A DNA stretch of 64,000 bases from DASYML01 sp036399835 (GCA_036399835.1 DASWMI010000026.1:30808-94807); one strand, 5' to 3'. Shown: positions 16,832 to 25,737, counted from the first letter of the stretch. A program made the numbers and translations. The notes: a model not told the origin generated them from the sequence alone.

Positions 16832-17380
16832 ATGCTCAAAGTATCTTACTTAATGCTCCCGCTCCTGCTGTTTCTCTTCTCTGGCTCAGCCTTTGGGCAG
16901 TCCACGCAGTTGCCCAACCCTATAGACCGCATCAGCGCGGATAAAAGCTCGCCTAACTCAAGCCAGACACGGCTCGGCTCGCCTGAAGAAGAGATGCTCA
17001 TGCGCAGCGAGATTAAGTCCAGGGAAAAAGCGCGGACGGAGAATCTGCAACGCGCGCGTGAGGCCGCACAGTTGGGCGTGGAGCTGCGAGATACATATAT
17101 CAAGCATAAAGCCTTGAGCCGCGAAGACTGGAAGAAGCTCGAGCGTATGGAGAAGCTGGCGCGCCGGATTCGCAGCGAAGCCGGAGGCTCAGGCGATGAT
17201 GAGACCTTGAAGGATGTGCCTCAAAGGCTTGAGACGGCACTGGAACGCGCCGCAGAAGTCTCCGAAGAGATGCGCAAAGGCGTCGAGAAGACTCCGCGAC
17301 AGGTCATCTCCATGACCGTCATCGAGCGCGCCAACGAACTGATCGAAATCATCCGGTTGATACGCGCTTTCACACGCTAA
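16832..17380 (+). CDS. Secreted helical protein of unknown function
   Basis: A 182-residue exported protein: signal peptide MLKVSYLMLPLLLFLFSGSAFG, a short disordered linker, then a highly charged helical, probably coiled-coil body (SREDWKKLERMEKLARRIR, ERAAEVSEEMRKGVEK). The ATG at 16832 is chosen over a TTG at 16817 because it begins the signal peptide directly. It ends 20 nt before the VWA gene and likely shares its transcript, suggesting a joint envelope function. No catalytic motif or known family is visible. Confidence 0.68.
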   Translation: MLKVSYLMLPLLLFLFSGSAFGQSTQLPNPIDRISADKSSPNSSQTRLGSPEEEMLMRSEIKSREKARTENLQRAREAAQLGVELRDTYIKHKALSREDWKKLERMEKLARRIRSEAGGSGDDETLKDVPQRLETALERAAEVSEEMRKGVEKTPRQVISMTVIERANELIEIIRLIRAFTR

Positions 17381-17400
17381 AGACCCTTTATCTATCATCA

Positions 17401-18348
17401 ATGATGACCCACGCGAGAAGTTATTCAATCAGGCACAGACCCGCGCTCTTGATCTACGCACTTATCCTTTCCCTTCTCTTTCCGCTCATCGCACAGGCTC
17501 AGGACACGGACGATGGCGACGATGTCGTCCGCGTCAATACGGACCTGGTAGTCCTCAACGTCACCGTGACAGATTCAGAGGGCCGTTATGTTCACGGGTT
17601 GCGACGGACGGATTTCAAGCTTTTTGAGGACGGGCGCGAGCAGACGGTAGATACTATCGCCAGCTTTAACGACGAAGAGACGCCTTTTGCTGCCGTCGTC
17701 CTGCTGGACACTTCAGGGAGCATGGAATCGCGTCTCTCGCTGGCACGCTCGGCGGCGATACGTTTTCTCAACGGGCTGCGTTCCGAAGATGTCGCTGCCA
17801 TTTATAGCTTCGACGCCAAGATCGAGCAGGTCCAGGATTTCTCTCCGAGCCGCGATTTAGCCCCGGTCGCTTTTAATATACATGCGCGCGGCATGACGGC
17901 TCTCAATGATGCCATCATCCGCGCTTCGCGTGAACTCTCGCAACGCGAGGAAAAAAGGAAAGCCATCATAGTGCTCTCCGACGGGATGGATACTTACAGC
18001 AAGGCTTCTGCGGGCAAGGCTTTGGAGAGCGCGCTGGCGATAGGAGCGACTATTTATACGGTGGATATGTCCGCGACCGGCGGCGCTGCCACGCGCAATA
18101 ACCAGAGCGCTGCGGCGCTGCGCGAGTTCGCCAGCAAAAGCGGCGGGCGCTTTGTCTCGACACCGGGTGGGCCAGCCCTGCGCGATGCCTTCTCAAGTAT
18201 TGTCGCGGAGCTTGGCAATCAGTACACCATCAGCTACCGTCCTTTGAACCGCACACGCGATGGGCGCTGGCGCTCGATTGAAGTCAAGCTCTCGAAGCCG
18301 GAAGCGACCGCACGCACACGCAAAGGTTATCGCGCACCTAAAAAATAG
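17401..18348 (+). CDS. Secreted VWFA-related (VWA) domain protein
   Basis: A 315-residue exported protein of the type annotated as the Acidobacteria VWFA-related domain (TIGR03436). A signal peptide (to about 34, AQAQ) precedes a beta segment (VVRVNTDLVVLNVTVTDSEGRYV, HGLRRTDFKLFEDGREQ in parts) and a von Willebrand A domain with an intact metal-ion-dependent adhesion site: D103-T-S105-G-S107, a Thr in RGMTALNDAI and Asp in LSDGMD. The C-terminal YTISYRPLNR and KGYRAPKK close the family domain. It probably mediates protein contacts at the outer envelope. Two ATG codons start the frame (17401, 17404). This family is a taxonomic hint, being strongly expanded in Acidobacteriota. Confidence 0.92.
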   Translation: MMTHARSYSIRHRPALLIYALILSLLFPLIAQAQDTDDGDDVVRVNTDLVVLNVTVTDSEGRYVHGLRRTDFKLFEDGREQTVDTIASFNDEETPFAAVVLLDTSGSMESRLSLARSAAIRFLNGLRSEDVAAIYSFDAKIEQVQDFSPSRDLAPVAFNIHARGMTALNDAIIRASRELSQREEKRKAIIVLSDGMDTYSKASAGKALESALAIGATIYTVDMSATGGAATRNNQSAAALREFASKSGGRFVSTPGGPALRDAFSSIVAELGNQYTISYRPLNRTRDGRWRSIEVKLSKPEATARTRKGYRAPKK

Positions 18349-18399
18349 TTTTAGATATTCCTTTAAGCTAGCCGAGCTAAGCTGTTGATTCTGCTCAGC

Positions 18400-19563
18400 T
18401 CAGAGGCTGGTTTCATTACGTGATTTTTCGCGCTGGCGGGCGAGTGCGAGTTCAATCAGCTCGTCTATCACGCGTGAGAAGGGACGGCCCGAGGCGGCCC
18501 ACATCTTCGGGAAGCCGGAGACATCCGTGAGGCCCGGCATCGTGTTGATTTCGTTGACCAGCAGCTCTTTGGTATCTCTTCGGAGGAAAAAGTCTACGCG
18601 CGCCAGACCGGAAGCATCAATGGCGCGAAAGGCTTGGGTCGCCATTTTTTGTATACGCGTCGTGAGTGTTTTAGAGAGCGAGGCCGGGACGACGAATTCG
18701 ACGCGCCCCGTGCCCGCGTACTTTTCAGTGTAATCGAGAAAGGCGGCGGCCTGGTCTCGGACGATATACTCGCCGGGCAGGCTCGCCTCAGGCTCATCAT
18801 TGCCGATTACGGCGCATTCTATCTCACGCGCGTCCAGCCCCTCTTCGATAATAATCTTGCGGTCATAGCGCGCAGCCAGATTAATCGCCCGCTCGAGCGA
18901 AAGCTTATCCGTCGCTTTCGAGATGCCGACCGACGAGCCTAAATTGGCAGGCTTGACAAAGCATGGATAACCCGGCGCGCGCGCGACGCGACGCAGGATA
19001 GCCGCAGGGTCACGCTCCCATGCAGAGCGCAGAAACCATGTGTACTTGCAAATGGGCAGGCCCGCATCTCGAAAGAGAGCCTTCATCGTCACTTTATCCA
19101 TACCGCAGGAGGAAGCCAGTACGCCGCAGCCCACGTAGGCGATGTTCTTCATCTCAAGCAGGCCCTGAAGCGTTCCGTCCTCTCCGTATGTGCCATGCAA
19201 GACTGGAAAGACTACGTCGAGCTTGTGAGCAGGCAGAAGCTTTTGATCTGCATCAAGGGTGACAAGGCCGCGCTCGGCGGGGTCCGAGATTCTTTGTAAA
19301 GAAGCTGTGACGTTTTGCAGGAACTCCGACAAGAGAGCGGGTGCGCCAGCCGTCTCGCTGAGGCTGCCCGTCTTTTTTTTCTGGTCCAGCGTAGCCGGTC
19401 CGGATTCTACGCGCCACTCCCCTTCCTTCGAGATGCTAATCGGGACGACCTCATACAGGCTCTTGTCCAGAGCCTCTATCACAGTGTGCGCCGAACGCAA
19501 AGAGACTTCGTGCTCCCCCGAACGCCCGCCGAAAATCACCCCGACTCGCAGTTTTCTAGCCAT
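18400..19563 (-). CDS. ddl: D-alanine--D-alanine ligase
   Basis: A 387-residue ATP-grasp enzyme joining two D-Ala for peptidoglycan precursors. Visible: FGGRSGEHEVSLRSA at the N-terminus, VLHGTYGEDGTLQGLLEM, SSCGMDKVTMKALFRDAGLP, the ATP-grasp strand CFVKPANLGSSVGISKA, and the C-terminal metal and substrate region ARVDFFLRR plus NEINTMPGLTDVSGFPKMW. Length is slightly above the E. coli enzymes, in the range of Ddl with a lid insertion. The start is ATG at 19563. It is convergent with the VWA gene; arginase and others lie upstream on the same strand, separated by a palindromic element. Confidence 0.96.
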   Translation of the reverse strand: MARKLRVGVIFGGRSGEHEVSLRSAHTVIEALDKSLYEVVPISISKEGEWRVESGPATLDQKKKTGSLSETAGAPALLSEFLQNVTASLQRISDPAERGLVTLDADQKLLPAHKLDVVFPVLHGTYGEDGTLQGLLEMKNIAYVGCGVLASSCGMDKVTMKALFRDAGLPICKYTWFLRSAWERDPAAILRRVARAPGYPCFVKPANLGSSVGISKATDKLSLERAINLAARYDRKIIIEEGLDAREIECAVIGNDEPEASLPGEYIVRDQAAAFLDYTEKYAGTGRVEFVVPASLSKTLTTRIQKMATQAFRAIDASGLARVDFFLRRDTKELLVNEINTMPGLTDVSGFPKMWAASGRPFSRVIDELIELALARQREKSRNETSL

Positions 19564-19572
19564 ATATTAAGT

Positions 19573-19657
19573 AAAGAGTCCGAGAGTTTAAGAGTCAAGA
19601 GTCAGAGGATTATGCTTTTGACTCACGACTCCAGACTCTGAGACTCTCAGACTCTTT
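19573..19657. repeat. GAGTC-word palindromic element, copy 1
   Basis: An 85-nt imperfect palindrome between arginase and ddl. The left arm (AAAGAGTCCGAGAGTT...) and the reverse complement of the right arm (AAAGAGTCTGAGAGTC...) agree over about 31 nt, and each arm is itself made of 7-8-nt units containing GAGTC. It touches the arginase stop codon. A related element occurs at 35724-35829. Confidence 0.75.
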
Positions 19658-20625
19658 CACAGGATTGTTTTACCCAGCGCCGAAAGAAGCAGCTCGACGC
19701 CGAGTTCCGCCGTTCGATTATTGTTGTCGAGCGCAGTGTTAATCTCCACCACTTCGAGCGAGCGCATGCCGCCCGCTTCAGCGATCTTTTCCATGGCGAG
19801 ATGCGCTTCACGATAGGTCAGCCCGCCGCGTACCACAGTCCCGGAGCCTGGCGCATCCGTCGGGTCGAGCGCGTCTATGTCCAGCGTGACGGCATAGCCG
19901 CCCGTTGCGCGCGAAGCGATAGCGATGGCTTCATCAACGCAGGCGCTCATCCCGCGCTCGTCAATTTCACGCATGGTAAAAAAGCGCATCCCCAGTTCGC
20001 GGATTAGCCTGCGCTCGCCCGCATCTATATCGCGCGCTCCGACGTGCGCGCAGAAACGCGGGTCCAGCTTTGGCGCAAAACCCGCGACGCCTGTCAATTC
20101 GGGCGCGCCGTATCCGAGCAACGCGGAGAGCGGCATCCCGTGAATATTTCCTGAAGGCGAAGTCTCAGCCGTGTTCATGTCTGCGTGCGCATCGAACCAG
20201 ATGAGGCCGCATGTTTCTCCACGGTCGCGGCAGTAGGAGGCGACACCCGCAATCGAGCCGATGGCGATTGAATGATCTCCGCCGAGCACGATGGGTATCT
20301 CGCCCGCATCCAGAATATTTCGCACCTCAACCGCCAGCTCTTCGCAGGCCGCGCTAATCTCCGGCAAATATCTGAGCTTGACCGACTGGTCCAGAATAGG
20401 CTCTGGACGCGCGATGCGCATATCGCCCAGGTCGCGCACTTCGTAGCCGAGTTGCGCGATGCGCTGGCTGAGACGCGCGACGCGAATCGCCGCCGGACCA
20501 ATATCAACTCCGGCGATACCGCAGCCGAGCGCCAGCGGCACGCCCACTATGCTGACGCGCTTGCCCGTCCCGGGTCGGTCAGGATTAATCGCCTGCGGCT
20601 GTCGTTCGATAGTTAATTCTTTCAT
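19657..20625 (-). CDS. rocF: Arginase family enzyme
   Basis: A 322-residue manganese ureohydrolase, most like true arginase (L-arginine to ornithine and urea). Metal-binding motifs are intact: GGDHSIAIG, WFDAHADMNTAETSPSGNIHG and SLDIDALDPTDAPGSG-type sequence (here VTLDIDALDPTDAPGSGTV), and the arginase N-terminal IVGVPLALGCGIAGVDIGP. The ATG at 20625 is chosen because an upstream extension of 53 residues to 20784 is low-quality and overlaps the next gene. A gap of 28 nt to the AIM24-like gene suggests cotranscription. It may feed ornithine and nitrogen metabolism; agmatinase is less likely given the arginase-type SGNIHG loop. Confidence 0.92.
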   Translation of the reverse strand: MKELTIERQPQAINPDRPGTGKRVSIVGVPLALGCGIAGVDIGPAAIRVARLSQRIAQLGYEVRDLGDMRIARPEPILDQSVKLRYLPEISAACEELAVEVRNILDAGEIPIVLGGDHSIAIGSIAGVASYCRDRGETCGLIWFDAHADMNTAETSPSGNIHGMPLSALLGYGAPELTGVAGFAPKLDPRFCAHVGARDIDAGERRLIRELGMRFFTMREIDERGMSACVDEAIAIASRATGGYAVTLDIDALDPTDAPGSGTVVRGGLTYREAHLAMEKIAEAGGMRSLEVVEINTALDNNNRTAELGVELLLSALGKTIL

Positions 20626-20653
20626 GACAACTGACCTCGCCACACGAGCCGCG

Positions 20654-21562
20654 TCACCCGCCGAGATTAATATTAAAGCCGCCGCCACCGCCGCCGCCCG
20701 ATTGTGATGGGAAGAACGGCTTGAGCAGACCTGCGAAGGCGGCCAGGTTGCGTGTCTGGATGAGAATCTCGCCGGGGCCGACAAACTCCGCGACGATGCC
20801 CTCGCCGCTCATCATACTGCGAAAGAAGCCTGCCGCGGCCTTGCGCAGAGTGTACTGCGTCGTGCCCTCCCAGGCGACCAGGTGGCCCGTATCAACCACA
20901 TAACGCTCGCCAGCCTGTAGACGTTTGCGATGGACCGCGCCGTAGGAGGAGACCAGGAGCAGGCCGCTGCCGCTGACCTGCAAGACAAAGAGACCCTCGC
21001 CCGCGAAGAAAGATTTTGCGCCGCCCCACTTCGTGTCAACCACTAGACTCGCATCGCCCGCGAGATAAGAGCTTGATTGGACGAAGAAGACTTGATTGTT
21101 CATCTCAAGGCCGACGATGTCGCCGGGCGCTCCGGGAGCGAAAGTGACTTCGCCTGGTCCACCGCGCGCCGTAAAAGTTGAGACGAAGGCCGACTCGCCG
21201 CCAGCCGCGCGTTTGAGCGCGCCGAATAGCCCGCCCTTCATCTGCGATTGCAGCTCCACGTTGGCAGACATCGAGACCATCGCTCCCGCCTCGGCCAGAA
21301 TGGACTGCTCGGGCTGAAGCTGGACTATCGCCAGCGAGAAAGATGGTTGATGCTGTATCTCCCAGCTATAACCGCGTCCCTGCCCGCGGGCATCCGTGTC
21401 CAGGTTGATGCCCCGGCTGCCGCCGGTATTTGCTTGATGAGAGCCTTGCTGAACGTTTGCGGCTGGTCCGGGCTGCGCCGTAGCGGGCTGCAAGCGAAAT
21501 CCGCAAGAGCCGCAGAATTGCGAGCCTTCACGTAAAGTTGTACCGCATTGAGGACAGTTCAT
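20654..21562 (-). CDS. AIM24/TIGR00266-family protein with zinc ribbon
   Basis: A 302-residue protein with an N-terminal zinc ribbon (CPQCG at 3-7 and CGSCG about 13 residues later), a linker of about 45 residues, and an AIM24/TIGR00266 beta domain (QLQPEQSILAEAGAMVSMSANVE in part, FVSTFTARGGPGEVTFAPGAPGDI, GLFVLQVSGSGLLLVSSYGAV, GEGIVAEFVGPGEILIQTR), ending in a Gly-rich tail. The family has a trimeric beta-prism-like fold of unclear function. The ATG at 21562 has GGAG 8 nt upstream and overlaps the stop of the upstream LOG gene by 4 nt (ATGA), implying translational coupling. Confidence 0.88.
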   Translation of the reverse strand: MNCPQCGTTLREGSQFCGSCGFRLQPATAQPGPAANVQQGSHQANTGGSRGINLDTDARGQGRGYSWEIQHQPSFSLAIVQLQPEQSILAEAGAMVSMSANVELQSQMKGGLFGALKRAAGGESAFVSTFTARGGPGEVTFAPGAPGDIVGLEMNNQVFFVQSSSYLAGDASLVVDTKWGGAKSFFAGEGLFVLQVSGSGLLLVSSYGAVHRKRLQAGERYVVDTGHLVAWEGTTQYTLRKAAAGFFRSMMSGEGIVAEFVGPGEILIQTRNLAAFAGLLKPFFPSQSGGGGGGGFNINLGG

Positions 21563-22113
21563 ATCGAAACTCCATGACACTTTTCGGCGATAATAGAAAC
21601 AGCCTCTTCGGGTGTCGCGGCAAAATCCAGGACCTTCACATCCCTCTCCCTGACATCAAGATGAAGCCGCCAGGCTTCGACCACGGGCGGCCACGAGTCG
21701 CCGAGCAGGACCAGCGGACGCTGCTCTATGACGCGTGTTTGCAGCTTGTTCCAGACCAGCGAGACTTCCGTCACAGTACCCATCCCGCCGCGCAGCGCGA
21801 TGAAACCGACTGAGCGAGTAATCAAGTGTTGGAGTCGCTCGTAGAAATGCGAGGTGGCGACCTTGTCCGTCAGGTAACGATTCGGCTCGGCCTTGAACTG
21901 GTTCATCACGATGCCGAGCACACGCCCGCCCTTTTCACGCGCGCCGCGGCTGGCCGCCTCCATCACGCCCAGATAGCCGCCCGTGCAGATGGTGAATCCG
22001 GCCTCGGCCAGCAACTCACCGACGCGATGCGCCTGTAGATATTCAGGGCACGACGCGTCGCAGCGTGAGCCCCCGAAGATCGTCACGATTCGTTCTTTAA
22101 TCTCATTAGTCAT
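21559..22113 (-). CDS. LOG-family (TIGR00730-like) nucleotide phosphoribohydrolase
   Basis: A 184-residue Rossmann-fold LOG-family protein. Visible: TIFGGSRCDASCPEY at the nucleotide-binding N-terminus, FTICTGGYLGVMEAASRGA, and the active-site motif GGMGTVTE that corresponds to PGGxGTxxE. Family enzymes release ribose 5-phosphate from nucleoside monophosphates (cytokinin activation in plants and some bacteria); some members are general nucleotidases. The ATG at 22113 follows a GTG at 22116 that could also serve. It is coupled by a 4-nt overlap to the AIM24-like gene and lies 18 nt after asnS, so these genes may form one operon. Confidence 0.88.
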   Translation of the reverse strand: MTNEIKERIVTIFGGSRCDASCPEYLQAHRVGELLAEAGFTICTGGYLGVMEAASRGAREKGGRVLGIVMNQFKAEPNRYLTDKVATSHFYERLQHLITRSVGFIALRGGMGTVTEVSLVWNKLQTRVIEQRPLVLLGDSWPPVVEAWRLHLDVRERDVKVLDFAATPEEAVSIIAEKCHGVSI

Positions 22114-22131
22114 CACTAATCATAACTTGCA

Positions 22132-23445
22132 TTACGGTTTGAGACGATAGAGCAGGCGCGGGAACGGGATGGTTTCGCGCACGTGCTCGATGCCGCACAT
22201 CCATGCCGTGCAGCGTTCGATGCCCATCCCGAAGCCGGCGTGCGGAATGCTGCCATAACGTCTGAGGTCCAGATACCAATCGAAGGATTCTTCCGGCAGT
22301 TGATGAAGGGCAATCTGCTCACGCAGAAAATCTAGCGAGGTGGCACGCTCGCCGCCGCCTATGACTTCGCCGTATCCTTCCGGGGCGAGCACGTCAACAC
22401 CCAGAGCCAACTCTGAACGCTCCGCATCGCGGGCCATGTAAAAGGCTTTGATCGCCGCGGGGTAACGGTGGACCATCACGGGCTTGTCGAATTTGCCGGA
22501 GATATATGTCTCGTCCGGCGCGCCGAAATCCCCGCCCCACTCGAAGCGCGTCTCAAGCTCACCGCGCTCGAATCCTTCTTGCAGCATCCTCACGGCATCG
22601 TCATATTGGACGCGCGGAAAAGGCGGCACGATCTGCTCAAGCTTCGACTGGTCGCGCTCAAGAATCTTTAATTCCTCCTGTCGCTCTTCGAGCACGCGCT
22701 TCGCGATGTAGGAGAGAAATCGTTCCGAGAGCTGCATCACATCGTCCAGCCGGGCGTAGGCCATCTCAGGCTCGACCATCCAGAATTCCGTTAGATGCCT
22801 GCGCGTCTTGGATTTTTCCGCGCGGAAAGTTGGTCCAAAGCAATAGACCTTGCCGAAGGCTGCGGCGGTGGCCTCGTTGTAAAGCTGGCCCGATTGCGTG
22901 AGATAGGCTTTCTGGTCGTCAAAGTAATCAACTTCAAAGAGCGTCGTCGTGCCCTCGCAGGCGGCAGGCGTAAAGATGGGCGCATCGCAGAGCGTAAAGC
23001 CATCGTCGTCGAGAAAATTACGCACCGCCCTGACGACCGTATGACGCACCTTGAGGATGGCGTGCTGACGGCGCGAGCGCAGCCAGAGGTGACGGTGGTC
23101 CATCAGGAATTCCGTCCCGTGCTCTTTCGGCGTAATCGGATACTCGTGCGCCTCCTGGACCACTTCGGCTGTCGAGACATCCAGCTCAAAGCCTCCGGGC
23201 GCGCGCTCGTCAGCCCGCACGGACCCGCGCACGATGAGCGAAGATTCCTGGCCCAGCCCCTTGAGCGCATCCCACACCTCTGGCGCAACCGATTTCTTAA
23301 ACACCACGCACTGGACCAGCCCCGTTCCGTCACGAAGCTGCGGAAAGAGCAGCTTCCCGCTTGAACGCAGATTATAAAGCCATCCCTTGAGAGTGACTTC
23401 CTCGCCGACATGTTCGGATAATTCGTTGATGTATATTTGGTCCAT
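22132..23445 (-). CDS. asnS: Asparagine--tRNA ligase
   Basis: A 437-residue class IIb aminoacyl-tRNA synthetase charging tRNA-Asn. An N-terminal OB-fold (EVTLKGWLYNLRSSGKLLFPQLRDG) precedes the catalytic core: motif 1 around VRHTVVRAVRNFL, motif 2 FGPTFRAEKSKTRRHLTEFW, and motif 3 GFGMGIERCTAWMCG. PAACEGTTTLFEVDYF and EVIGGGERATS are typical of AsnS rather than AspS. The ATG at 23445 is preferred over an upstream TTG (23451). It heads a likely operon with the LOG and AIM24-like genes. Its presence means direct Asn charging is possible. Confidence 0.95.
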   Translation of the reverse strand: MDQIYINELSEHVGEEVTLKGWLYNLRSSGKLLFPQLRDGTGLVQCVVFKKSVAPEVWDALKGLGQESSLIVRGSVRADERAPGGFELDVSTAEVVQEAHEYPITPKEHGTEFLMDHRHLWLRSRRQHAILKVRHTVVRAVRNFLDDDGFTLCDAPIFTPAACEGTTTLFEVDYFDDQKAYLTQSGQLYNEATAAAFGKVYCFGPTFRAEKSKTRRHLTEFWMVEPEMAYARLDDVMQLSERFLSYIAKRVLEERQEELKILERDQSKLEQIVPPFPRVQYDDAVRMLQEGFERGELETRFEWGGDFGAPDETYISGKFDKPVMVHRYPAAIKAFYMARDAERSELALGVDVLAPEGYGEVIGGGERATSLDFLREQIALHQLPEESFDWYLDLRRYGSIPHAGFGMGIERCTAWMCGIEHVRETIPFPRLLYRLKP

Positions 23446-23515
23446 AAACAACCAATCATGAATGCGTCAGAGCGTGAATAGAAAATAGCAGCTTATCCAT
23501 CTACGTTCGATGCGT

Positions 23516-24577
23516 TCACGAATATTTTATCTCATCGTTCAATCTGGCCTTGATGGCGCGTTGGAGCGCGGGGAAACGGTTGAGCCATTCGGCTGCCTGG
23601 AGGATGATCTGGAACATCGGCCTGATAAATTGCGCGTAGGTTGCGCCGCGACCGCAGACAGCCGTTTGATAAGAGAAGGTCCCGATGGCTTTCAGGTTTC
23701 GCTGTAAGGTCATCAAGCGAAACTCGCGCGCAAACTCGTCAGGGTCCAGAGCATCGAGTCCGTATCGCCGCCGCTCTTCGAGAAAGAAGAGACGGTGCGC
23801 GCGTATCTCCGCGAGCGAGGGCGGCTCTTTCTGTCGGTCCAGCAGGAGCGAGACGAGATCGTAGCTGGCCGGACCCATACGCGCGTCCTGGTAATCTATG
23901 ATTCGCAGCTCGCCTCTGGCATCGGCCAGAAGATTGGCCGCATGGTAATCGCGATGACAGAGTACGCGCGGGCGCGCGGAGAGGTCTGCGGCGATGTCGT
24001 TCAGCTCGGCCTTTAGCTCCGCGGCCTCGCCGTGCGAGAGCTTTTCGCGGCGCAGACTCCCGAAGTAGTGGTCCATGAAAAAACCCAGCTCCCAGGAGAG
24101 CTTGGCTTCGTCAAAGGCCAGACGGCTGGCGATGGATTTCCGCTCGTAAGCTTTCTCGGTCGCCGCCTGTATCTGCGCGATAAGGGCGATGGCGCGCTCC
24201 TTGTAAGCCTCGCACTCCTCTTCCGATGCCGATTCATAAAGGCGATAGAGCTGCCTGTCGCCCAAATCCTCTTGAATGATGATTCCGCTCTGCCCGTCTA
24301 CGGCGAGGATTTCGGGGACGGGCAAGCCTGCATCCACGAAGAGGCGCGTGACATCCAGAAAGGGATGAAATTCAGGGTCGAAAGGCTCCGGGTAAACGGC
24401 TGCGACGGCCTTGCCATGATTCCATGGAACGCGGAAGTAGACGCGCGTCGAAGCATCCGGGGTGAGCGCGACCAACTCTTCGACGCGGCGCTGCTCCGTC
24501 TTTGAAAGATAATCCAGCAAACGCTCGCGCGCAGTCGGCTCGAATGCGGCGGAGCTGTTTGGGGATGCCGGGTTCAT
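23516..24577 (-). CDS. amgK: AmgK-like sugar kinase (aminoglycoside phosphotransferase fold)
   Basis: A 353-residue protein of the COG3178 phosphotransferase group, the AmgK type that makes MurNAc/GlcNAc 1-phosphate in peptidoglycan recycling. Signatures: DASTRVYFRV near the N-terminus, IIIQEDLGDRQLYRLY, the Brenner-type catalytic loop CHRDYHAANLLAD with Asp and Asn, the metal-binding IIDYQDARMGPASYDLVSLL, and LQRNLKAIGTFSYQ near the C-terminus. The ATG at 24577 is used; an upstream in-frame extension to 24655 lacks homology. It lies 110 nt downstream of a MurU-like nucleotidyltransferase gene, as in Pseudomonas amgK-murU. The pairing supports the recycling role; activity on another sugar is possible. 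Confidence 0.85.
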   Translation of the reverse strand: MNPASPNSSAAFEPTARERLLDYLSKTEQRRVEELVALTPDASTRVYFRVPWNHGKAVAAVYPEPFDPEFHPFLDVTRLFVDAGLPVPEILAVDGQSGIIIQEDLGDRQLYRLYESASEEECEAYKERAIALIAQIQAATEKAYERKSIASRLAFDEAKLSWELGFFMDHYFGSLRREKLSHGEAAELKAELNDIAADLSARPRVLCHRDYHAANLLADARGELRIIDYQDARMGPASYDLVSLLLDRQKEPPSLAEIRAHRLFFLEERRRYGLDALDPDEFAREFRLMTLQRNLKAIGTFSYQTAVCGRGATYAQFIRPMFQIILQAAEWLNRFPALQRAIKARLNDEIKYS

Positions 24578-24687
24578 ATCGCTACCAGTTGGCCGAAAGA
24601 GTTTTTCAGTCTTTGATAAAGCGGCGGGACAAGCCTGAAACAAGCGCCCCGCCACAAGTCCTCTTTAAATGTATGGGCGCGATTGTA

Positions 24688-25737
24688 TCATTGCGGTAGC
24701 GGCACGACAAAGTTCTCGCCGCGAACCTCGCCGCGTAGAGCTTTGGGCGGCGGCTCAAGGCCAAGCACCAGCTCCGCGCGGACTACCGCAGCCTCTTCAA
24801 TCCGCTCACCGCTGCCAACCCTCACGCCGTCTCCGAGCACGGCCCTGCGCACATGCGCCCCGGCTTCGACCCGCACGTTATCCCACAGGATGGATTCGCG
24901 CACGGACGCTTTATCGTCAAGCTGGCAACCGTCGCCGATTTCCACGTCGCGCCCCTGTTCTTTGAGCAGCGCGAGGCTGATTTCAAGATAACGAGGAATC
25001 GTCGAAAGCTCGTGCCACATGCCTGCGGCGACGTGCGCCGCGATGCGCTCGCCTCTCTTGATGGCCGGCAGATAAACGTCCGTCACGGAATGAGAGAAGC
25101 GCCCGCGCGGGATATAGTCGAAGATGCGCGGCTCAAGAATCTGTATCCCCGTGAACATCAGCGGCGCGCCCTCTTCCTCAAATCCATCAGGGCGAGCGGG
25201 AGACGCCTCCTCTCGAATAGCATCCTCTTTATGTTGAAGCTGATTCCCTGCCTTACGGGGCGCGGGCATCCCGCCGAATTCCGTAATCAGCCCGTCTTTC
25301 GTCTGGACCACTGTGAAACGCTCGCGCTTGAAGTTGTTTCGCAGGACGAGTGTCGCGAGGGCATTACGTCTGCGATGCGTTTCAAGTGCTGCCTGTAGAT
25401 TGATGTCTGTCACGATCTTGCCGTTGACGACGATGAAGGTATCGCTATCGAGCAGGTGGCGCGCGTTATCCATCGCGCCGCTTGTTCCGAGTATCTCCGG
25501 CTCTTCGACGTATTCCAGTTGAACCCCGAAGCGGCTGCCGTCACCGAGCGCCTCGCGGACGGATTCAGGGCGATGATGCAGATTGACGACGACCTCGCTG
25601 ACACCGTTGCGCGCGAGGTACTCGGCCACGTAACCAACGAGTGGCCGCCCCAGGAAAGGAATCGCGGGTTTGGTCCGGTCAACAGTCAGAGGCCAGAGGC
25701 GCGTGCCGTAACCGGCAGCCAGAATCATAGCTCGCAT
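24688..25737 (-). CDS. MurU-like sugar-1-phosphate nucleotidyltransferase
   Basis: A 349-residue nucleotidyltransferase: signature AMILAAGYGTRLWPLTVDRTKP in parts (the GxGxRxxPxT..KP motif), NLHHRPESV, EEPEILGTSGAMDNARHLL, FIVVNGKIVTDINL (where most families have NGD), and a C-terminal left-handed beta-helix (IGDGCQLDDKASVRESILW, VRVEAGAHVRRAVLG). An about 30-residue charged insertion follows FGGMPAPRK. Placement directly before the AmgK-like gene argues for MurNAc-1-phosphate uridylyltransferase-like activity; mannose- or glucose-1-phosphate transferase is the alternative. The ATG at 25737 is chosen over a TTG at 25746. NGK in place of NGD removes a common metal-ligand Asp, though Asp three residues later (TDIN) could substitute. 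Confidence 0.85.
   Translation of the reverse strand: MRAMILAAGYGTRLWPLTVDRTKPAIPFLGRPLVGYVAEYLARNGVSEVVVNLHHRPESVREALGDGSRFGVQLEYVEEPEILGTSGAMDNARHLLDSDTFIVVNGKIVTDINLQAALETHRRRNALATLVLRNNFKRERFTVVQTKDGLITEFGGMPAPRKAGNQLQHKEDAIREEASPARPDGFEEEGAPLMFTGIQILEPRIFDYIPRGRFSHSVTDVYLPAIKRGERIAAHVAAGMWHELSTIPRYLEISLALLKEQGRDVEIGDGCQLDDKASVRESILWDNVRVEAGAHVRRAVLGDGVRVGSGERIEEAAVVRAELVLGLEPPPKALRGEVRGENFVVPLPQ

Noticed and set aside
18369..18406. Hairpin-like sequence between the VWA gene and ddl
   Set aside because: Pairing is interrupted by a 3-nt bulge and overlaps the ddl stop codon; too weak to list as a terminator.
19657..20784. Longer arginase start (20784)
   Set aside because: The extra 53 residues are low-complexity, lie over the AIM24-like gene and precede the conserved arginase N-terminus that starts near ATG 20625.
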